Origin: Antedon mediterranea
Taxonomy: Eukaryota; Echinodermata; Crinoidea; Comatulida; Antedonidae
DNA length: 64,000 nucleotides
NCBI RefSeq assembly: GCF_964355755.1
Contig: NC_092678.1
Coordinates: 1,947,922-2,011,921 of the forward strand
Direction of reading: 5' to 3'
Shown here: in pieces, positions 1-9,085 of the stretch
How the letters are laid out: every line of letters begins with the position of its first letter
Position numbering within the stretch: position 1 is the first letter of the stretch
The notes under the pieces: model-generated
Database searches by the model: none
Told to the model about the DNA's origin: nothing
Seen by the model: the letters and a program-made list of their open reading frames with translations, nothing else
Program-made: the position numbers and the translations under genes

Positions 1-341
1 AGTTCACGCATGTACTCCTCGACGGTTTCTCCCTCATGTTGCTGTCGTTGGAAGAATTTTGCCCGTTCGTGAATCACGTTTATTTTGGGGATAAAATGTT
101 CGTTAAATTTATCTCTTACTTTAATGTAATTTTGTTTGTCCTCATCTTCGGTGAAGGTAAAAGATTTGAAGATGGTTTCAGCCTCCATCCCCATCGCATA
201 TATTAAGGTACTAACTTGTACATCTCCGTCTTCCTTGTGTAGCTTTGTAGCCGTTCGATATCGTTCAAAGCGGAGGCGCCACTCGGGCCATGCCGCCGGT
301 TGGGAAAAGTTAAAATTGGCTGGCGCTGCTAATTTCGCCAT
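1..341 (-). CDS. Ty3/gypsy-type Gag, N-terminal part (runs off the window)
   Basis: On the minus strand an open frame starts at ATG 341-339 and stays open to the window edge (about 113 codons). It begins MAKLAAPANFNF and contains PAAWPEWRLRFERYR, then a helical region ending near EGETVEEYMRE. This is the usual start of metazoan Ty3/gypsy capsid-type Gag proteins, in which a W-x2-W-containing segment precedes the retrotransposon gag domain. The frame sits about 55 bases downstream of a primer-binding site (397-415) and a short LTR (416-570), as expected for the 5' end of an LTR element transcribed leftwards. Gag would form the particle that packages element RNA. Only the N-terminal third is visible, so intactness cannot be judged. 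The plus-strand frame over the same bases is its antisense shadow. Confidence 0.75.
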   Translation of the reverse strand, partial: MAKLAAPANFNFSQPAAWPEWRLRFERYRTATKLHKEDGDVQVSTLIYAMGMEAETIFKSFTFTEDEDKQNYIKVRDKFNEHFIPKINVIHERAKFFQRQQHEGETVEEYMRE

Positions 342-396
342 GCCTCGTTTTCTGTATACTCGACGTCTTTCTATATGTGTCGATGATCAAAAAAAT

Positions 397-415
397 AATC
401 CCGTCGCTGTCACCA
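397..415 (-). promoter_or_regulatory. Primer-binding site of the minus-strand gypsy element
   Basis: Read on the minus strand, TGGTGACAGCGACGGGATT starts directly after an LTR ending in CA. TGG is the complement of the CCA end of a tRNA, and the position is canonical for a reverse-transcription primer site. The tail resembles the 3' end of a leucine-type tRNA only loosely, so I do not assign the tRNA. Confidence 0.6.
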
Positions 416-570
416 TGTCATATGAGTGGAAGGGTAGGAGGCAATTTACGATAAGCAAACACAACAACGTGGTTTGTTTCTAGTCGGCCATGTTACATCC
501 GTGTACTTTTATTTGTGTATCATTATTAGACATAAAGGGCGGTGTATCGGTAATATATATTATCATGACA
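416..570 (-). mobile_element. 5' LTR of the minus-strand gypsy element (about 155 bp)
   Basis: On the minus strand the segment begins TGTCATGATAATATA (from 570) and ends ATATGACA (at 416), so it has TG...CA ends with short inverted TGTCAT/ATATGACA-like termini. The primer-binding site follows immediately. This is a very short LTR. Its partner LTR would lie left of the window. Directly to its right begins the remnant of a different element in the opposite orientation, so this element probably inserted into that one. Confidence 0.6.
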
Positions 571-732
571 CCATCTGCGTAAGGTTTTAGATAATGCAAG
601 TGATACAGAAAGTGACGATGAGCTTGAGCCAAACAATAAACATGTTAAAAACACTAATGTTAAAAGGGAGTTGAAAGACCGAAGAGAAATAGAAGAGAAC
701 CATCCTATTTAAAGGATTATGTAAAACGTTAA
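571..732 (+). pseudogene. C-terminal tail of a Ty3/gypsy Pol polyprotein, frameshifted
   Basis: A plus-strand frame from 590 reads DNASDTESDDELEP and then a basic segment (KRELKDRREIEENH). A one-base shift near position 700 puts the ending in another frame, where it reads SYLKDYVKR followed by TAA at 730-732. A charged tail ending in YLKDY is characteristic of gypsy Pol proteins downstream of the integrase. A purine-rich tract and LTR-like start (TGTGATGAT at 832) follow about 100 bases later, in the order expected for the 3' end of an element. The left part is cut off at 570 by the oppositely oriented LTR. Confidence 0.55.
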
Positions 733-818
733 TTAAAGAATAGTTATAGAAAGCCATTTGAAGTTTGTTACAAATTTATTTAGTTTTAGAAGTCAATGAT
801 ATAATCGTAAATATAACT

Positions 819-1006
819 TTAAGAGGGAAGATGTGATGATAGATAACAATATCATCTTTAATCATTTAAGAAGTGAGCCCTTTGTATAATGTGAGCCCTC
901 CTTTGGTGAGGTGTGCACAACAAACAGTGTACAATATGGTGTTTGAATAAATGGATCCTGAGACAATATATATAGTTGTAATCGTCTGTTATTATTGTAT
1001 TCATTC
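819..1006 (+). mobile_element. Polypurine tract and 3' LTR of the interrupted plus-strand gypsy element
   Basis: The tract TTAAGAGGGAAGA directly precedes TGTGATGATAG at 832, a typical polypurine tract/LTR junction. Downstream are an AATAAA (about 946) and TATATATA. The right boundary is my estimate, since no partner LTR is visible. A LINE fragment begins by about 1055. Confidence 0.45.
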
Positions 1007-1054
1007 ACCCACCGAACCCATCAAAACATAACAGACACGACCACAAACAATTTA

Positions 1055-1260
1055 CATACACACCTAGAAATTTGAATTCTGTATTTTGAATATTGTCTGA
1101 TTCTATGGTATAATCCCAGTTAACTATCTCTTTACATCTTGTAACATGCATTACGGCGCATTTGACAGGATTTAAGGGAAGTTTGCCCATTTAGCAATTA
1201 AATCTAAATCCTTTTGAAGCAATTTACAATCATTATTGTTATAAAGAGTTTTTTAACAAA
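1055..1260 (-). pseudogene. LINE (non-LTR) reverse transcriptase fragment
   Basis: On the minus strand one frame reads NNNDCKLLQKDLDLIAKWAN. After a one-base shift, the next frame reads PLNPVKCAVMHVTR, then WDYTI and KFLGVYVN. The order DC..LQ.DL...W, then N..KC..MH and finally the KFLGV block is the thumb-proximal segment of jockey/CR1-like LINE reverse transcriptases. The similarity ends at about 1055. Both the shift and the small size mark it as dead. The LINE family cannot be fixed from so short a piece. Confidence 0.65.
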
Positions 1261-2207
1261 ATGTATGATTTCAACGTCAGATTTTCAACTCAATATCAAT
1301 TCTACGCGGTCAAAGTAATTTCCGGGTTCACGATGAGATCACCTTGCAACAACCTGGTTTCAACTATGTTGGCCGTTTCATAGTGGTTATAGCCATTTTA
1401 GTTTTTTGTTTATTTTAGGAACGGACTGCGCGTGTGAAGGTACAGTAGTTAAAAAATAAAAATTATACTGCAAATAAATATACGCCATAAAGCATCGGAA
1501 TATATTGTGGGGAATAGTATGGCGTCATGTCCAAATGTTTTCAAACTGACAAAGCGCGTTAATCGCGTTTTCTTTTGTTTTAGCGTTAGCATGAACATTC
1601 TAAAATCGTCTGACCGTTTGGAAAATGGACAATATGCATAGCTTGTAATAGTTCCGCCCACTAACATGCTTGACTGATTTTTACGAATCGTTTAACGTCG
1701 TTGTGAATCGCTTCGTGTGACGTCGTTTGATACTGCGTTTAACGATGAGTCATCACAAACAAGGCCCAAACAATTCGTTTCAGTTTGTGGCTGAATTTTA
1801 TTCCGGGGGTTCCGATCTCAAGCACCATTCTAAAATGTTTATTAAGTTCGTAACCTCAATGAATGAATAATTTAATATTAATAATAAACAGGGACCTGGA
1901 ATGTTTTAGTCGCTTTCTTTTACATAGTCGACTGAAAATATCAATAGGAAGTTCAGACTACAATAACACGATGTGCCACGCCACCGGTGAACTATCAAAT
2001 ATCCCCGCAAATATCACTTCTTTGCATTAGCAAACGTCTACAGTAGCCGATCGTTAAAAAAACAAGGTCTTCAATTCTAAAAATAGCAGCAGCGAATGCC
2101 GGCCATCTGTGTTCGCGCGCTCATAGATTGCGGGCCGATAATTATAGGGTAAACAAGTACCTAGTTGTTGGTTACGCGATATCCTCTTTCTCCTGTTCAC
2201 AGCGCTC
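1261..2207. other. No gene recognised; degenerate repeat near 1.5-1.75 kb
   Basis: No coding segment is supported here. Around 1,520-1,570 the sequence GGCGTCATGTCCAAATGTTT and the neighbouring TTAACG-rich stretches recur, inverted and diverged, at about 7,250-7,440. That suggests an old dispersed non-coding element. Confidence 0.4.
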
Positions 2208-2995
2208 ACATGTTTTTACTCCAAATTCTGTCGGTCGGTAATCTTATTTAGGTCTTTAAAAAGATGACTGGTCATTTAATTTTATTCATTTAATGTTTGA
2301 TTCTATGTTTTGTGAATTTTATTTTGTTTTATAAATTCTATTTAATTTTTATTGTTACACGTTAGGCCTATATATGTCCCGTCATAATCAGATGGACCAC
2401 CTGCGTTATTTGTTGAAATAAATAAATCATTGGCCATTTTTTCATTGCACAAAGGCCTAATTGTATTAATATTTAATTTATACTTATTAAACAAGGAATA
2501 TATTGATTTTGCATTTATTTTGTGAAGGCTACTGAGTTTGTCGTCGATGTATTTTTTAATTTGTTTACTAGCATAATGATGATCTCCCTATGCCCACATA
2601 AAAAACATTAAGTATTTGCTTTTCGTTTGGCTTGAGTGGTTACAAATTGAATGTACTGTACCTCTACTATGCATGATAGCAACTCAAATTAAAAGCTTTG
2701 TCTTAAATCTCAATTGTCCTTGCATGCTCATTGTCCAGGAAGCGAGTAATTGTTTTCCATCGCCCCATAAATTCTTCGATTTACACATAAAAATGTAATA
2801 CTATTATTTTGATTTTTTTTTTTATTTTGGACAATTAAAAACATGGTGCCAATCGGAAATTCTGAGTGCCATGACGTGGTTAGAACCCGTCAGTTGAGCC
2901 GGCCTCGTGGTTGTCTCCCAAATTTAATATTAATAACTTTGAATACTGTAGTATCCTACGGTACTGTACAAAGAATTAGTAGAAATTAAGACAAT
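2208..2995 (+). repeat. Dispersed repeat family A, copy 1
   Basis: The sequence from GTTTTTACTCCAAATTCTG through CTGAGTGCC and the CCGTCAGTTGAGCCGGCC block to CCTACGGTACTGTACA recurs in the same orientation at 5,695-6,434 with small indels. No open frame is conserved. It carries TATA-like and AATAAATAAAT words. I cannot assign a known class; a non-autonomous transposon or LINE 3' tail is possible. The right end merges into a short tandem array. Confidence 0.7.
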
Positions 2996-3325
2996 GTACG
3001 CTATATTTATCATGCAATATCAACAATATATTTATTATACAACATATTTACAATTTTTTTGAATAATAACTATGTAGAATAACTTTGAATTAATAGCCTA
3101 CGGTACTGCACAACGAATTAGTAGAAATTAAGACAATGTACGCTATATTTATCATGCAATATCAACAATATATTTATTGTACAACATATTTACAATTTTT
3201 TTGATTAATAACTATGTAGAATAACTTTGAATTAATAGCTTACGGTACTGCACAACGAATTAGTAGAAATTAAGACAATGTACGCTATATTTATCATGCA
3301 ATATCAACAATATATATTATTTACA
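2932..3325. repeat. Tandem repeat, about 142-146 bp, roughly 2.7 copies
   Basis: The word AATAACTTTGAAT recurs at 2,932, 3,078 and 3,220. Each is followed by CCTACGG/CTTACGG, then ACGAATTAGTAGAAATTAAG, then ATCATGCAATATCAACAATA. The copies are nearly identical apart from the first 30 bases of copy one. The array ends right at the stop codon side of the BEN-type gene, so it may supply part of that gene's 3' UTR. Confidence 0.85.
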
Positions 3326-4594
3326 GGTTATTATTCAGTGGCCGTTCTTCCCTTCTTTTATTCAAAAATCTGACATATCGGCATTTGCCATTAACAGCTT
3401 CTTTGATGGCCTTTTCTTCCGTTATGGTCGAATTCGGAAAGATGACATCGACCTCTCTGAAAATAGCCAACATTTTTGTTTCTGGTAACGGTTTAAGCAC
3501 CCCTGTCCCACTTAAATTACAAGATAACAATTCATCTTTTAAGAAAACCATGTCCATTAATGCTCGAACAAGTGACGTTGCTCTATCCGCGCCATTGACA
3601 CATGTTTCAAAATCTTTTCTGCATACAGGTACTTCTCCGCCCAACTTGTATATTCCAGATTCAGTAGTTGGTGGTGGCAAAATCACTTTCTTAGTGAGCG
3701 TCTTCGGCGCAACTTTACATGCCCGTTTTAACATTGCCACTTCCTTTTCTAAACTTGTTAAACGTGTCAAAACATCTTTAACTGTAATTAGAGAAAAAAC
3801 GCACATTAATTTTTGTTGTAGATGTTTTGGGTTGTGGGGGATGGAGGGGTGCTAGGAATTACATTTGCATTGAGATAATGAGTGCATTCTGCCTGTAAAG
3901 GAAAACAACAATGGATAGACTATATATATATCAAAATCATTTAAACACTTACTAAAATGTATATTCAACAAAGATAATTGGCAGAAAATTTAGACGTTTC
4001 CCTCATGGTCAAAAGCATAACAACAATTACTTACGAGTATCACTCAATTCGGTATGGCTACATCCGACATCACTTGATTTGTTTTGTCCTCCAACATCAA
4101 CACTGTTTCCACCACTGTGTCCATTTGCTGACTGTTCCAACAGACAAGTTAGTCCTTCCAGTAGTTGTTGAACCGTGGTGTCTTGTTTCGGAGCTGTAAT
4201 TGGTATAGATAACAACAAATATATTAGTATGATAATGTTTAGTACAGTAGTTATTATTAACAACAATAATAAATGAAGGATAATCTCAATAGGCCAGTTA
4301 TTTGATTCATTATTCAAAGGATTATCATAAGGTCAACAAACAATAGGTGATCATTTTATTCTAAATTATCACCTAATTAAACTATAAAAAATACTTACAG
4401 CTTATTTGAAAGTCGTTTGATCCTTGGAGTCCTTGCAAAAACGAGTCGCTTGTGATAGCCGCAGCACCACGAAGGAATTCATCTTCATCGTCTTCTTCTA
4501 TGTCAAGAAAGTCGCTATCCAATCTTGTTTTTTTTGCTTTTGGTTCTCCGTTTGCACCCACTTCTTCGTCACTTTCTGTCAACTCGTCGTTCAT
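3321..4594 (-). CDS. BEN-domain-like nuclear protein, three exons
   Basis: Minus-strand exons are 4594-4399 (donor GTAAGT), 4193-4035 (acceptor ATTACAG, donor GTAAGT) and 3781-3321 (acceptor ATTACAG, stop TAA). The phases are 1-1 at both introns and the joined length is 816 bases, or 271 residues plus stop, with no internal stop; this is strong support. Exon 1 is acidic (DIEEDDEDEF) with a basic KAKKTR patch. Exon 2 has a leucine-rich QQLLEGLTCLLEQ segment. Exon 3 opens with a coiled coil (LTSLEKEVAMLKR), followed by about 100 residues containing LVRALMDMVF, LPETKMLAIFREV and KEAVNGKCRYVR. That pattern of helices fits a BEN domain, a DNA- or chromatin-binding module, so a nuclear regulatory role is inferred. 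No in-frame ATG exists upstream before the stop at 4654-4652, so I chose the ATG at 4594. A non-coding 5' exon is possible. An 85-bp minisatellite abuts the 5' side. Confidence 0.7.
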
Positions 4595-4639
4595 ACCATT
4601 CGTTAATGTCACTACCACTTCTTTATCGCTTACCACCGT

Positions 4640-4947
4640 TAAATGGAATTTTTACAACAATAGTTCGGCTCGCACGATGAATACACGTGGTGATTTTTAC
4701 AAGAGGGGTACAGTGCGTGTACATTAAATGGAATTTTCACAACAATAGTTCGGCTCGCACGATAAATACACGTGGTGATTTTTACAAGAGGGGTACAGTG
4801 CGTGTACATTAAATGGAATTTCCACAACAATAGTTCGGCTCGCACGATAAATACACGTGGTGATTTTTACAAGAGGGGTACAGTGCTTGTACATTAAATG
4901 GAATTTCCACAACAATAGTTCGGCTCGCACGATAAACACACGTGGTC
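4640..4947. repeat. 85-bp minisatellite upstream of the BEN-type gene, 3.6 copies
   Basis: TTAAATGGAATTT recurs at 4,640, 4,725, 4,810 and 4,895 (period 85). Each copy carries TAGTTCGGCTCGCACGAT and an ACACGTGG box (core CACGTG, a palindromic E-box). It lies immediately 5' of the minus-strand gene at 3.3-4.6 kb, where promoter elements would be expected. Short plus- and minus-strand open frames across it are by-products of the 85-bp periodicity. Confidence 0.85.
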
Positions 4948-5299
4948 AACAAACAACATACTTTAGCAGGATTTTCGATCATTATTTATTTAAAAAGTAA
5001 ATTGTATTCGATGTATTATAAATATATAGGTCTGGTTGTCGATTAAAAAATAATAATTGAACGATTCGCGCGCGAAACGACATGCAATATCCAGTTGAAT
5101 TTGTCAACACGCCATGTCAATTGATATGGGTCGACGCACAGAGGGCGCTTTTTGACCTAAGAATTCCGATCTTAATTGGTTTCGTGTCAGCTTACCGGTA
5201 CTTTGTTTATTCGTACGAACGTCGTATGGGTTTTACCCCAAGGGTAAAAACCAAATAAACGTGTATTTCAATCGCCGTACGAACACGGTCTATGATAGG

Positions 5300-5480
5300 T
5301 GGAATGCCCCACCTCTTTTCTGGTTATTAACTGACCAATCACATTTCATTGTACTGTACATATATAATATAATACAAGTTCTGAATAAACTGTTAGTTCA
5401 AGTTCTCATGTAACACTGTTGAGTTATATCTTATTTTTATCCGTTGTTGTTTGCTTCCAAGTCGAGATTATGGCTACTCA
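5300..5480 (+). promoter_or_regulatory. LTR-like promoter/poly(A) segment (tentative)
   Basis: GTACATATATAATATAATAC (TATA-like) is followed after about 15 bases by GAATAAACTG, then GTAACACTGTTGAGTT. Closely spaced TATA and AATAAA signals are typical of an LTR R region. No partner LTR, primer site or element ORF could be found, so a solo LTR fragment is only one reading. Confidence 0.25.
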
Positions 5481-5665
5481 TAATCTAACAAACATTTCTA
5501 TAGTTTTCACGATATTTTACAATTTGAATCTTGGGACACAACCGACAACGCGATGCCACATGGTGGCTTAGGTAAATGTTTGATTTGTCCTGCGTATACG
5601 CTATTTAACAATTCCGACGTCACTGCTCATCGCAGAAAATATCACCCAGGACAACAAATATTGTA
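5481..5665 (+). pseudogene. Short zinc-finger-ending frame, orphan fragment
   Basis: An open frame without ATG runs from 5,481 to TAA at 5,663-5,665. It ends GKCLICPAYTLFNNS then DVTAHRRKYHPGQQIL, giving C-X2-C-X13-H-X4-H, a C2H2-like finger at the very C-terminus. The frame begins just after a stop, and no clear splice acceptor precedes it. It may be the 3' end of a decayed transposon or gene. It is unrelated in spacing to the short fingers at 24-54 kb, which have nine residues between the second Cys and the first His. Function unknown. Confidence 0.3.
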
Positions 5666-5694
5666 AATAAAAATCGTAACAAATATAAATATAA

Positions 5695-6434
5695 ATGTTT
5701 TTACTCCAAATTCTGCCGGTCTTATTTAGATCGTTAAAAAGATGACTGGTCATTTAATTTTATTCATTTAATGTTTGATTCTATGTTTTGTGAATTTTAT
5801 TTTGTTTATAAATTCTATTTAATTTAATTTTGATTGTTACACGTTAGGCCTATATATGTCTCGTCATAATCATATTGTATTGTTGTGAGGGTCCCTAATG
5901 ATCAGCTACGGCTGGATGGACCACCTTCGTTATTGTTGAAATAAATAAATCATTGGCCATTTTTTCGTTGCACAAAGGCCTAATTGTATTAATATTTAAT
6001 TTATACTTATTAAACAAGGAATATATTGATTTTGTCGTCGATGTATTTTTAAATTTGTTTACTAGCATAACAATGATCTCCCTATGCCCACATAAAAAAC
6101 ATTAAGTATTTGCTTTTCGTTCGGCTTGAGTGGTCACGATTTGGCATTACAAACTGAATGTACTGTACCGGGGTACTGTACCTCTATTATGCACGATAGC
6201 AATTCCAACGCTCCATAAATTCTTCGATTTACACATAAAAATGTAATACTATTATTTTGATTTTTTTTTTATTGTGGACAATTAAAAACATGGTGCCGAT
6301 CGGAAATTCTGAGTGCCGCGACGTGGTTAAAACCCGTCAGTTGAGCCGGCCTCGTGGTCGTCTCCCAAATTTAATAATATTAACGATGTAGAATAACTTT
6401 GAATACTGTAGTAGCCTACGGTACTGTACAACGA
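5695..6434 (+). repeat. Dispersed repeat family A, copy 2
   Basis: Same orientation and order of blocks as 2,208-2,995, with one extra block (GAGGGTCCCTAATGATCAGC near 5,887) and a deletion around 6,030. Similarity is high but not perfect, so the two copies are not a very recent tandem duplication. The BEN-type gene lies between them. Confidence 0.7.
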
Positions 6435-8439
6435 ACATAAGAATGACTTTAACGATTGTACATAGAGAATACTCAAGTTCCATCAATATTCTTAATAAAT
6501 AAATCGTAACAAATATAAATATCGATTTTTTAATTGTTTTTTTTTGTTTGTTCAAAATAATTTAATTGACATTTTTTACCAGTACTACTTGACATTCTTT
6601 TTATATATTGTGTGGTAAATTAGCAATGCATTAAACTTGAAGGACAAAATAATATGTTAACAGAACAAAACTGTATGACCAAGAATATGACATTTAGCGA
6701 AAATTATGGATAAGGGATTCATACTCTGATTGCATGAACACAGTTAAAATATTTTAAATTATTATATTCGTAGACAACAAATATTACATTAAATGCATTT
6801 AATTAACACACAGCCTCACGCGCCGTAGAAAAAAATGCCGATGTGAGGTGGTTTCCCGATTAATCGTACGATCAAAACGGTACTGGGTATGATCATGGAG
6901 TTACTCCATGGTATGATCATATACCTCCATGGATCAACTACTGTAGACACTCAAGTCTAGCCTATAAATGTGAACATCGCGTAGGTCGACAGTATTTAAG
7001 AAAAAGTAATTCATTTTGTTGTACTGAACTAAACTGTTACTGTACGTAGTGTACTTTATAGAATGTGTGAGTAATTAGTCAATCTATACTGTAATAATAA
7101 TATTTATTAAAACATTCTGTGTTTTATAACAGTAACTTTTCTACGGTTCTTGAATGTTGACGATAAAACAGTAGGCGAAAGGCAGCTAGGCGCGCCTAGA
7201 CATTGTTTACACGATCTACGGCAGCAGCAGTACGTAGGCATAATAAATCCAACGACGTTTAACGCTAAACGCGCGTCCAACGGCTAAACAATTACAGTGG
7301 GCGGTGGGCGGTACAATACTAAATGCATAAATTAATTAGCTCTTTTACGATCGTTGCACGCGTTAAACGATCAAGCTATCAACGGTGACCGTTTGACGCG
7401 GTTTGTACGTTTGGAAACATTTGGACATGACGCCTTTATAAAATTACATAGGTCGATTTGATGGTAAGACATTTTGTTTAAAATCGAGTGAAATCCCGAT
7501 AGCCGAGTTTTATTGAGTAAGCTGGCAGTAATAACTGTAGGTTATCTGTGTCCCGTTAGGACCGGGATGTCTGCCCATGTTGCAAGCCGTCTAAAATGAC
7601 TTCTTTCTTGGGCCGAAACGGCCTACTCTGTTGTGGAAGTTAGTTTCAAAAGATGTTTAAATTAAATAATGTATTAATTATTATGATGGTATTTATTTGA
7701 ATAAACGCCTCTCCAATAAAACATCACTTTGAATAATAATCTCCCCCCCCCCCTCCTCCAAACTATCTAATAAACGCCCATCCACATTTATAATACACAC
7801 AATATTGTATTATATTTATAATAACACAATGATACTATTTGTAGTAGAATTCCTCCCACTGTTATCTACAATTTACCAAGCATTTGACATTTTATTTTAA
7901 TAAACGCCTCCCCAATAAAACAGTACCGTACTTTGAATAATAAAAGAAAGAATAAAAGAAGTCTTCCACACATTTGGCAATAATGTGTACATGAAATCCA
8001 TTAAAAGTTTTTGGAAAGTTAGTGTTTCCATCATTATTAATTACGGTCTTCTCTGTCGACAGTCCTTTTGATCGACTGAACTTTCTGATAGAATATTTAA
8101 AATTCATCAGTGGAAAATTAAATGAAGTCGGTCGGTGGAAACGGAATAATTTAGGGTTGGCAGATCAGTGGCCTTGATATTAGCTTTAGACCGGGTGGAA
8201 GTGCCTTTAGGCTCCTCCTTACAATTACATCCATGTACTAATATAATATTATTTTAAGAATTCATAATAAACAGATTTCACCAACCTATAATATGGATGG
8301 ACCACATTTATTGGTCTTCTTTTTTCCTGTAAAATAAAATACATAGTTTGTTTATTCAGTCTTTTTCACATATAAATGACGATAGAATAATTGGTGATCT
8401 TAACAAAATAATCTATTGTTATTGTACAACCTCTTTATT
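6435..8439. other. No gene recognised
   Basis: AT-rich sequence with no supported exon. It contains a run of ten C near 7,743 and two similar AATAAACGCCTC-CCAATAAAAC stretches at about 7,700 and 7,900. There is also a palindromic CCATGG/TGATCA cluster at 6,890-6,940 and an inverted, diverged relative of the 1.5-kb repeat at about 7,250-7,440. Confidence 0.4.
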
Positions 8440-9085
8440 TTTATTAGGTGATCTTTTTTGTAAACAAGATCGCCTATTGTTATTTAATAATCCTTATTCT
8501 TATCTTTTTCTTTCTGTAGACATTTTGTTAAGCAATTATCTAAAAAATCTAATCTTAGAACACGGCCATAATAAGCTTTTAAGCGTGAACACTCAACTTG
8601 TTGTTGATCCATGTTACCCGAGTTTTAGTCACTAAATATTAATCTTCTGGTATGTCAATAAACTGTGATTCCTTCTCCTGGACCCACCAGTGGAGCACAT
8701 ACAGAATAAAATAAGGTCAATATATACCGTAAAAAGCAATAACAGGCCTAATTATATTACATTTTCTGTTCTGTCAAAATTGGTCACATTGAAGGTTACC
8801 AATCGTACTACTCTTGTGGATAAGGCACTTTATTTAAAGATTTTCAATCCCTATATAAACTTTTTATCATGTCATAACAAATAACTTCAATCTTCCTTCA
8901 AATTATTATTAAACTATACAAAAATCAACCTTTACCTCTGAAGTGGCTGGTGTAGTTGTCTGAAAATAAGTAAAATCAATAAATTAAGGAGGTATTTAGA
9001 ACATCATTTTAAAGCATTCTCTACTTAAATGTATAGTGTAATTTGTCAATACACTGCTCCCTTCATGTGCCACAAGTGGAGCGCA
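8440..9085 (+). repeat. Dispersed repeat family B, copy 1
   Basis: Blocks such as AAACAAGATCGCCTATTGTT, ACATTTTCTGTTCTGTCAAA, CCTTTACCTCTGAAG and GCTCCCTTCATGTGCCAC recur at 13.62-13.99 kb (same strand). They also recur at 56.28-56.77 kb (opposite strand). No long frame is shared between copies. It looks like a non-autonomous mobile element of about 0.5-0.65 kb. Confidence 0.75.

Noticed and set aside
136-483. 115-codon plus-strand frame at the left edge
   Set aside because: Antisense of a clear Gag N-terminus on the minus strand, and it crosses the primer-binding site.
4639-4939. Minus-strand frames of 68 and 71 codons with internal repeats
   Set aside because: Periodic read-through of the 85-bp minisatellite (85 is not a multiple of 3, so any peptide repeat would shift frame).
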